A stretch of 12,284 nt of DNA from Candidatus Sulfotelmatobacter sp. GTDB taxonomy: Bacteria > Acidobacteriota > Terriglobia > Terriglobales > Acidobacteriaceae. Positions within the stretch are counted from its first letter, which is position 1; every line of letters begins with the position of its first letter. A model generated the notes under the pieces. That model was given only the letters and a program-made list of their open reading frames with translations, did not search any database and was not told the origin of the DNA. This document shows positions 6,020 to 12,284 of this stretch, in pieces. The translations under genes and the position numbers were made by a program. The stretch spans positions 1 to 12,284 of the forward strand of contig JASICF010000032.1 of NCBI GenBank assembly GCA_030044775.1. Direction: 5' to 3'.

Positions 6020-6802
6020 ATGAACGGCAAAGTTTATCTGGTGGGCGCAGGGCCGGGCGATCCCGACTTGCTCACCGTAAAGGCTCTGCGGCTGTTGCAA
6101 AGCGCAGAGGTGGTACTTCACGACGATCTCGTGGCGCCTGAAATTCTTGCGCTTATCGCGCCGACGGCGCGAGTCCAAAACGTGGGCAAGCGTTGCGGCG
6201 CAAAAACAGTCCGGCAGGAAGAAATCAATTTTCTCCTGGTGACACTGGCTGAGGCAGGCTTTCAGGTTGTGCGACTGAAGAGCGGCGATCCGCTGATTTT
6301 CGGCCGCACCGGCGAGGAAATGGAAGCGCTTCGGCGAGCCAGAATTTCCTACGAAATTGTTCCTGGCATTACCTCAGCCCTCGGAGCCGCAGCGGCGATC
6401 GGAATTCCCCTCACCCATCGGCGAATGTCTTCAACTCTGGTGCTCACGGCTGGGCATCGAGCGGCCGAGAATATCAGCGCGCGGCAGGAATGGTCCGACT
6501 CAGCCGGCTCGACCTTTGTCGTTTACATGCCCGGCCGCGATTACGCTGAGATCGCCCGGAAGCTTGAGGGTGCTGGTGTCGGGCGAGAAACTCCCTGCGC
6601 AATTATTTCCCGAGCCACCACCCCCCATCAGCGAGTGCACCATACCACGATCGCGAATCTTGCGGACTCCCCGAAACTGGCAGCGCCCGCCCTTGTGGTG
6701 GTTGGCGAGGTTGTCAAATTCGTGCAAAGCATTGCCGGCACTGAGGCAAGGTTGCCGGCATCGGAAAGTTTTGTTTCGTCTCAGAAGGAGCGAACGGCAT
6801 GA
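6020..6802 (+). CDS. cobA: uroporphyrinogen-III C-methyltransferase (SUMT)
   Basis: A 260-residue SAM-dependent enzyme that methylates uroporphyrinogen III twice to precorrin-2, the branch point to siroheme and cobalamin. Signatures are VYLVGAGPGDPDLLTVKAL (5-23), the GKR...QEEIN block (57-70), VVRLKSGDPLIFGRTGEE (83-100) and YEIVPGITSA (111-120). There is no uroporphyrinogen-III synthase or CysG oxidase domain attached, so it is the single-domain form. I take the ATG at 6020, four bases after the previous stop, with AGGGG at 6006-6010. The reading frame is open further upstream, but that part overlaps the preceding gene in another frame and lacks family motifs. The context points to siroheme supply for the operon's reductase. 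Confidence 0.94.
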   Translation: MNGKVYLVGAGPGDPDLLTVKALRLLQSAEVVLHDDLVAPEILALIAPTARVQNVGKRCGAKTVRQEEINFLLVTLAEAGFQVVRLKSGDPLIFGRTGEEMEALRRARISYEIVPGITSALGAAAAIGIPLTHRRMSSTLVLTAGHRAAENISARQEWSDSAGSTFVVYMPGRDYAEIARKLEGAGVGRETPCAIISRATTPHQRVHHTTIANLADSPKLAAPALVVVGEVVKFVQSIAGTEARLPASESFVSSQKERTA

Positions 6803-7542
6803 AAGAAGGGGTAAGCAAGAAAGAAGCCGTGAATATAAGAGAGGATATACCTGCATTGCGAATGGCGGCTGAAACCTGGAGGCCCGCGCAAGTGCTCCAC
6901 TGGGCTTTCCAGACGTTCGGAGATACCGTCGCAATCTCTTCTGCCTTCGGCGCCGAAGGGATGGTGGTGATCGATATCGCCTCGCGCTTGCAAGAGAGTT
7001 TCCGCCTCTTCACTCTGGACACTGAATTTCTTTTCCCCGAAACGTATAGCCTGATGGATCGGGTCGAGCAGAAGTATGGCATTGCTATCGAACGCGTGTT
7101 CCCGCTGCTGCCTCCGGAAGAGCAGGAACGCTCCCTGGGTCCAGCACTCTGGCAGCGCGACCCCGATCAGTGCTGCAACATCAGAAAAGTTGAGCCGCTG
7201 CGCCGCAAGCTCGGGGAGCTGCAAGCATGGGTCACGAGCATCCGGCGAGATCAAACGGCGGCGCGCGCGACCGCCGGCAAAATCGAATGGGACGAGAAAT
7301 TCGGGCTGGTGAAGGTCAATCCGCTTGCCGACTGGAGTTCAAAGCAGGTTTGGCAATATATCCGCGAACACGAGGTTCCTTACAATGCGCTTCACGATCT
7401 GAGCTATCCGAGTATCGGCTGCACGCATTGCACGCGCGCCGTCCGTCCAGGCGAAAATCCGCGGGCTGGCCGTTGGGCTGGATACTCAAAGACCGAGTGC
7501 GGGCTACACGTGATCGAACCGGCAACGGAGGCGCAGGGTTAG
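6799..7542 (+). CDS. cysH: phosphoadenylyl/adenylyl-sulfate reductase, [4Fe-4S] type
   Basis: A 247-residue thioredoxin-dependent reductase that turns activated sulfate (APS or PAPS) into sulfite. The PP-loop-like fold shows SSAFGAEGMV (about 48-57) and LDTEFLFPET (73-82). The iron-sulfur ligands are Cys125-Cys126 (DQCCNIRKVEPL) and Cys208-Cys211 (GCTHC). RAGRWAG is followed by the catalytic KTECGLH (Cys234). The paired CC...CxxC motif usually marks reductases that use APS, in contrast to the cluster-free enterobacterial PAPS enzyme. The ATG overlaps the cobA stop (ATGA) and has a strong AAGGAG at 6785-6790, so translation is coupled. No sulfate adenylyltransferase or kinase gene is in the window. 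The gene ends the operon and meets a convergent gene with overlapping stops. Confidence 0.95.
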   Translation: MKEGVSKKEAVNIREDIPALRMAAETWRPAQVLHWAFQTFGDTVAISSAFGAEGMVVIDIASRLQESFRLFTLDTEFLFPETYSLMDRVEQKYGIAIERVFPLLPPEEQERSLGPALWQRDPDQCCNIRKVEPLRRKLGELQAWVTSIRRDQTAARATAGKIEWDEKFGLVKVNPLADWSSKQVWQYIREHEVPYNALHDLSYPSIGCTHCTRAVRPGENPRAGRWAGYSKTECGLHVIEPATEAQG

Positions 7543-7916
7543 TGGCCATTCAATAGTTTCTGCTGGTCGGGCGCGCCCTCGCCGTTTCTATTTTCCGCAG
7601 TAGCAACGGCGATCTTTCTCGATTTCCGATAGACGTTGGCAACCGCGAACGTCCAAAAAGGAACGAGATCGACTCCCGGCACGAGCTTTCCAAGAACCGA
7701 CGGCAGAAATTCCCAATGCCAACCAAGAAGGCGAACCAGCACGGCTGCGACAACGAAATCGAGAATGTCGTCAACCGGTGAAGCGGCGCCTTCGACAAAG
7801 AATGGGAACACGATGAGCTGCAGCGCGTCCGCAACAATGGCAAGCGCCATAGCCGTGCGAAAGCGCGATCCCGGCGAGATTGTAACGGTGTCGGGAGTCA
7901 CGGCTGCCTGATCCAT
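7539..7916 (-). CDS. small conserved-looking membrane protein of unknown function
   Basis: A 125-residue protein I do not recognise with certainty. It has a polar N-terminus, a hydrophobic segment at about 20-40, a second after the acidic VDDILDF (48-54) running to about 65, and a third around GVDLVPFWTFAVANVY (81-96). A charged tail follows. The D/P-rich motifs around the membrane segments recall YkvA/DUF1232-like small membrane proteins, but this is only a resemblance. It lies eight bases after the stop of the permease-peptidase gene on the same strand, so it is probably the last gene of that ABC operon. No ribosome site is evident, which suggests coupling. Its stop TAA (7541-7539) overlaps the cysH stop (7540-7542) on the other strand. 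Confidence 0.75.
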   Translation of the reverse strand: MDQAAVTPDTVTISPGSRFRTAMALAIVADALQLIVFPFFVEGAASPVDDILDFVVAAVLVRLLGWHWEFLPSVLGKLVPGVDLVPFWTFAVANVYRKSRKIAVATAENRNGEGAPDQQKLLNGH

Positions 7917-7924
7917 TTAGAATT

Positions 7925-10900
7925 TTAGTGCCTAGCGATATCGATAAGATTGTCATCGGCATTGCGGTCGATGAGTTTGTTATACGGATCGATGCCTGCG
8001 AGCGTCGGTTGCTCATCGACGGTGATCTCGAACGTTTTATGCTCTTCGGTGAATTTCTCCTTCTTTAAATAGAGTGGTTTCTCCTCCAGCTTCTTACCGC
8101 TGAAAACTCCAATCTCAATGTAGTCGTTGAGCGGCATCGGCGACTCCACGCCGTTGCCGTCGGCCTGCACTTTGCGCGCCTGCACGTCGAGCGTGACCTT
8201 AAATTTCCCGTCCGCAGTTTTTTGCGATGTGGCGGAGACTGCTTTGTTGTCGTAGAGAACGATGCGATTGAAACCATCATCGACAAGATATTGCAGTTCG
8301 GGCGGAGTTTGGGCGCGAATCGCATCGACCAACATGCGCGTGTCAGGGTACGGCCCATCCAGCGCTGACGTGCCGGGAGATGGTTGGGCATCCGCATCCA
8401 ATTGGTTGACGGCATTGGCATAGCGGTACTGCATAAGGAAATTATGCAGAGCGAGATTCAGCTTGTCTTCTCCAATGTAGTCGGCAAGCGTGTACAGGAT
8501 CTGTCCGCCTTTCTGATACCAGACATAGGGTTCGCGCTGAACCATGGCCAAGGGAGGTTCGTGACGAACCTCGGTCGCGCGGCCACGCAAATAGGAATCG
8601 ATTTCGTGGCGTAGATAGCGATGCATCAAGTCGCGGCCATATTTGTGTGCCATGACCTGTAGCGCGGAATATTCCGCCAGGCTTTCCGAAAGCATGTTGG
8701 AGCCTTCGACATCGGCACCAATCAGTTGATGCGCCCACCACTGGTGGCCCAGTTCGTGAGCAGTTACGAAGTAGGTGAAATCGATGTCCGTCGGTTTACG
8801 CAACCGTCCGATGAAGCCGATCGCTTCGGAATAGGGAACGGTATTGGGAAACGATTGCGCAAACGTGCGGTAACGGGGAAATTCAAAGATGCGGAATTGC
8901 TTGAACTGATAAGGGCTGTAGACCCGCTGATAATAGTCCAGACCAGCCCGGGCACTGGCCAACATATCGTCGACGTCGTATGTGTGTGCGGGATCGTAGT
9001 AGACCTCGAGCGCAACATCGCCGTTCGGCCCTCTGTAGGTCTCTTTCTTTACGTCGTAGCGCGCCGAGATGTAGGAAAAGAAATCGAGGATGTGGGTCGA
9101 TCCCATGCTGTATTCAAAGTAGTGCCGGCCGTTCGATTCCCAATCGTGCTGCAGGTATCCGGGCGCGATGGCGATCTGATCGGAAGAAGTGCTGACCACT
9201 GTGTGATACGTGATCCAGTCCGACTCGCCCTGGAAGAAAACGTTATTCAGAGAGTGCTCGGGATCTCCACGACGCGCCATTTCTTCTAGCGCAGGCAGCT
9301 TTTCTTCGCGCCGGCGGCGCGGATCGTCGAGTTCGACGCCGCGGTTATAACCTATGTAGGGGAAATAGTCGGAATCGAAGAACGTTCCGTTATAAGCCAA
9401 CTCCGGAAGCTCGTGGCCATCGCGGAAACCGCGCGACTGGTGGCCTACGCTGCAGGTAATCGTGATGGTCTCACCGGGAGCGAGCGGTTGATCGAGCGCG
9501 TAAATCGAGTACATGTCTCGCGGAGCCGAACTCACCAGGTGGAAGACGCGATCAAACTTCACATTCGTGACCGATTCTTTTTGATCAGTGATGTGAATTT
9601 GCGAGATCGGCTGATTGCCCTTGTTTTCCGCCGTCATTCGAATGCCGCCGTCGAAGGAACGGCGATCGGGATAAATGTTGATGGTAGCGTCGACCGATGT
9701 GACCTTTGGTTGGAGCAGGTTTTCATATTGCTTGAAGCTGCGTTCGTAATCGGCTTGAATGTGGCGGCGCGCATCGGAATCAAGGTATTCGTTTAACACG
9801 TGGGCGTTGTAGACATACCAGGAGCCGGCGGCTGCGGCAATGATCAGAAAAACCGCGGCGATTGGCGCCAGACGCGGAGCGCGCGCCAAAGCCTGCCGCG
9901 AACGCACTGCAAGCGAATCTTCGGCTCCACGGCGCGCAAGGGCAATTGAAACTACGCCCAGGACCACCATCACCGCGACCCAATACAAGATCGACCAGAA
10001 CAGTGCCGGGACAAAATGCCCGTAGCCGTTCATGTCAGAGTAGATATATGCGGGAACGGTGATGATGAGATAAAGAGAATTCTCCCAGCCGAAGTTGTAA
10101 AGAATCGGCACCAGCACCGCGATTCCGATCACGATGGCATGACCGACAAACTTGTTCGAGACCACGGTCTGCACGAACATCGCCAGCAGAATGAAGGCGA
10201 GAACTTGAGGGAAGGTCACTATATAGAGCTCTTTGAAGTATTGCAGAAGCTCGTAGTGGTAATAGCCCGCCACGGTTTGCATGGCGATGCCGACCAGCGT
10301 CGCGATGGTCAAGAGAATCAATTCGACGACCACGATCGCGCTCAAACGGGAAAGCCAGTCGGTCGACTCACGCATGGGGAGCGCATCATGGATGCCGCTG
10401 AAATTTGTGTCGCGCTCGCGCCATAAAAGTTCCGCTGCGTAGAGAGTCGCCACGATGTATAGGAACAGCGTTGCACTGCCTTCGACCGCCTGCACCATGA
10501 GGTAGGTGACCGGCCAGACGTCGCGATCTTCCAACCGGCCTGCGAACTGTCCATTGTTGATGCCGAACGCAATGAGCAGGCCAACGATTGCCCAGAAGAT
10601 TACATCCTTAAGGATGGTGCGCAGGCGAAGGCGGGTGAGCGAACGATATTGCGCGAATTCAGTTGAACGGTTAAAGGCCTTGTGCGCAATGGGAAGACGA
10701 GCAGCAAACAGCGAACGTAGAGGGGCAGATTCATCCAACTCTTGCTGCCTTGCCTTCGCTGCGCGGCGACTCTGCGAACGAGCGGTAAGAGCCTCGACCG
10801 ACATGGGGAACAAGACCCAGACTGCGCCCAGCGCTGCCATGCCGAGTCCAATCCACAAAATCCGGTTGTACAAGAAGACGCCGTTGGCCAGAGCGGGCGA

Positions 10901-11620
10901 CCAGGTGATGAGCCGCGTATTTTTTTCAACGACGGTCCAATATCGGGTGATGTCATCGGTCAGGATCACGCCGATGGGATCGAATATGCCGGACCAGAAG
11001 CGCTCCAGCGAACGCCGGGCAAAGAAGATCGTGAAGCTGATCAGATAAATCATGAACAGGGCCACGCCCTGTAGATAAACCACAAAGATTTTGCGGGAGA
11101 GAGCGGAAACCGCAAAAAATAACGATCCCAGGAAAAAGATCTGGACGACGAGGATGGAGAAAAACGGCTGCAGGTAGAAGCTTACCAGGTTCGGCCCGAT
11201 GCGCGCGTGGTCTGTCCATGGCGCGAATGTGCCCAGATACGTCCCTAGAATGGTGCCAGAAAAGGCAAAGACTGTCGCGACGAAAGAACCCGACCAACGT
11301 CCGCCCAAGTACGCGAATTTGGAGATCGGCTGGGTAAAAAGGATCTGATAGGTGTCACGCTGAAAATCACGAAGAATCGAGGTTCCGAAGATCGCGGCAA
11401 TCACGATGATGCCGAAAAAAGCCGCGAAAACGTCATTGAAGGTATTGGCATACGGACCGTTCAGCAGGATTTTGCCATTCCCAGCGCCGATCGGGCCGAA
11501 ACTCTCAGACGCGACGCAGAGGAAAGAGAACGTCAACCAGAGGATGAAATAAACGTAGGTTGAGAGGCTATTGAATCGGAATTTGAGCTCGAAGGTGAAG
11601 AACTCCCAAAAGAGCGCCAT
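7925..11620 (-). CDS. ABC-2 permease fused to M1-family metallopeptidase
   Basis: A 1231-residue fusion. Residues 1-275 form one ABC-2 permease unit, with hydrophobic segments near 21-38, 62-80, 106-130, 150-172, 177-200 and 249-272. After a charged linker (280-335) a second unit runs from about 340 to 565, and another helix at 583-602 leads to an extracytoplasmic part. That part (about 640-1231) is a gluzincin. HELGH at 955-959 supplies two zinc ligands and the third lies in LSESLAEYSA. The Glu is 20 residues after the second His, against 19 in typical M1 enzymes, and the GAMEN exopeptidase motif is replaced by EAIGFIG. The ATPase gene ends 21 bases upstream. The gene has AGAGG (11632-11628) as ribosome site. 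The fusion suggests export coupled to peptide processing; the substrate is unknown. Confidence 0.93.
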   Translation of the reverse strand: MALFWEFFTFELKFRFNSLSTYVYFILWLTFSFLCVASESFGPIGAGNGKILLNGPYANTFNDVFAAFFGIIVIAAIFGTSILRDFQRDTYQILFTQPISKFAYLGGRWSGSFVATVFAFSGTILGTYLGTFAPWTDHARIGPNLVSFYLQPFFSILVVQIFFLGSLFFAVSALSRKIFVVYLQGVALFMIYLISFTIFFARRSLERFWSGIFDPIGVILTDDITRYWTVVEKNTRLITWSPALANGVFLYNRILWIGLGMAALGAVWVLFPMSVEALTARSQSRRAAKARQQELDESAPLRSLFAARLPIAHKAFNRSTEFAQYRSLTRLRLRTILKDVIFWAIVGLLIAFGINNGQFAGRLEDRDVWPVTYLMVQAVEGSATLFLYIVATLYAAELLWRERDTNFSGIHDALPMRESTDWLSRLSAIVVVELILLTIATLVGIAMQTVAGYYHYELLQYFKELYIVTFPQVLAFILLAMFVQTVVSNKFVGHAIVIGIAVLVPILYNFGWENSLYLIITVPAYIYSDMNGYGHFVPALFWSILYWVAVMVVLGVVSIALARRGAEDSLAVRSRQALARAPRLAPIAAVFLIIAAAAGSWYVYNAHVLNEYLDSDARRHIQADYERSFKQYENLLQPKVTSVDATINIYPDRRSFDGGIRMTAENKGNQPISQIHITDQKESVTNVKFDRVFHLVSSAPRDMYSIYALDQPLAPGETITITCSVGHQSRGFRDGHELPELAYNGTFFDSDYFPYIGYNRGVELDDPRRRREEKLPALEEMARRGDPEHSLNNVFFQGESDWITYHTVVSTSSDQIAIAPGYLQHDWESNGRHYFEYSMGSTHILDFFSYISARYDVKKETYRGPNGDVALEVYYDPAHTYDVDDMLASARAGLDYYQRVYSPYQFKQFRIFEFPRYRTFAQSFPNTVPYSEAIGFIGRLRKPTDIDFTYFVTAHELGHQWWAHQLIGADVEGSNMLSESLAEYSALQVMAHKYGRDLMHRYLRHEIDSYLRGRATEVRHEPPLAMVQREPYVWYQKGGQILYTLADYIGEDKLNLALHNFLMQYRYANAVNQLDADAQPSPGTSALDGPYPDTRMLVDAIRAQTPPELQYLVDDGFNRIVLYDNKAVSATSQKTADGKFKVTLDVQARKVQADGNGVESPMPLNDYIEIGVFSGKKLEEKPLYLKKEKFTEEHKTFEITVDEQPTLAGIDPYNKLIDRNADDNLIDIARH

Positions 11621-11641
11621 GGTAAATCCTCTGAAGCCTCC

Positions 11642-12284
11642 TCAGTTCGGACGCTGATTTTTGCCCTGTCCCGAGAGTTGCAGGAAGTAAACGTCTTCCA
11701 ACCCGGAGTCGACTACACGGAACCCCTCGCCCGGCAAGGCATTCGCGAAGACGCGCACCTCGTGCTGGCCGCCGACCAGATGAGTCGAAATCACATGAAG
11801 CTGCTTTTCGATCGCGTGTAACTCGTCATCGGTACTGGCCACTTTCGACCAGATCTTGCCGGCGAGGCCGGCGAGCGCGTCATTGGGAGCGCCTTCCAGC
11901 AGCAACTCGCCCGACGCGATGATCGCCATGCGCGAGCAAAGCTCGCGGACGTCGTCCACGATGTGCGTGGACAAGATGACCGTCACCTCGCGCCCGATGG
12001 CAGCCAGCAGATTAAGGAAACGGTTGCGCTCGGCAGGATCCAGGCCCGCCGTCGGCTCGTCCACGATAATCAACCGGGGATTGGCCAACAAAGCCTGGGC
12101 GATGCCGAAGCGCTGCTTCATGCCGCCCGAGTAGGTGGAAAGAGCCTTCTTCCGGACGTCCCATAGATTGGTCTGCTGGAGCAGAACCTCTACCATCTCC
12201 TTGCGCTCGCCGGCCGCCGTCACTCCTTTTAGAACGGCAAGATGATTGAGCATGTCCACGGCGGAAAGCTTCGGATAAACTCCA
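11642..12284 (-). CDS. ABC transporter ATP-binding protein (5' end outside window)
   Basis: The reading frame stays open to the window edge, so the N-terminus with Walker A is missing. The first visible residues GVYPKLSAVDMLNHLAVLKG are the usual sequence just after the Q-loop. Then come the ABC signature TYSGGMKQRFGIAQALL, Walker B LIIVDEPTAGLDP and the H-loop STHIVDD. The C-terminal part (about 80 residues) has no recognised domain. About 214 residues are present and the full protein would be near 300. It is the nucleotide-binding subunit for the permease-peptidase fusion encoded 21 bases downstream, of the multidrug/Nod/CcmA-like exporter type. Apparent starts inside the window (GTG 12259, ATG 12253) are internal codons. 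Confidence 0.95.
   Translation of the reverse strand, partial: GVYPKLSAVDMLNHLAVLKGVTAAGERKEMVEVLLQQTNLWDVRKKALSTYSGGMKQRFGIAQALLANPRLIIVDEPTAGLDPAERNRFLNLLAAIGREVTVILSTHIVDDVRELCSRMAIIASGELLLEGAPNDALAGLAGKIWSKVASTDDELHAIEKQLHVISTHLVGGQHEVRVFANALPGEGFRVVDSGLEDVYFLQLSGQGKNQRPN

Overview
The window looks like a chromosomal segment from an Acidobacteriota-type bacterium (Terriglobia-like). I infer this from gene content: a bacillithiol-synthesis bshC, a fused ABC-2 permease/M1 peptidase, and a siroheme-type sulfite reductase encoded with an iron-sulfur APS reductase. Base composition is moderately GC-rich. There are no mobile elements, CRISPR arrays, rRNA or tRNA genes that I can recognise.

Layout. 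(1) Positions 96-1426, + strand: a HAD-family hydrolase and a LysE/RhtB-type amino-acid exporter. (2) Positions 1481-3121, - strand: bshC, the last enzyme of bacillithiol synthesis, which consumes cysteine. (3) Positions 3149-3669: a long non-coding interval between divergent bshC and the sulfur operon. Its right half holds a promoter (3458-3487), a 31-codon leader ORF rich in cysteine codons (3498-3593), a segment able to form an antiterminator (3568-3577) and a strong intrinsic terminator (3621-3653) just before the first structural gene. (4) Positions 3670-7542, + strand: a tight assimilatory sulfur operon of sulfite (or nitrite) reductase, precorrin-2 dehydrogenase/ferrochelatase, uroporphyrinogen-III methyltransferase (cobA) and APS/PAPS reductase (cysH). 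(5) Positions 7539-12284, - strand: an ABC exporter operon of ATPase (cut by the window end), a 1231-residue permease-peptidase fusion and a small membrane protein.

How the genes work together. CysH reduces activated sulfate to sulfite and the siroheme enzyme reduces sulfite to sulfide. The two middle genes make siroheme from uroporphyrinogen III. The product, cysteine, is used by BshC on the opposite strand. The leader region reads as a cysteine-sensing ribosome-mediated attenuator. When Cys-tRNA is scarce, the ribosome would stall on five consecutive Cys codons, the antiterminator would form and the operon would be read. When cysteine is plentiful, the ribosome runs to the leader stop codon and the terminator forms. 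This attenuator is the most interesting item in the window. The leader ORF is too short to be found by ordinary gene calling.
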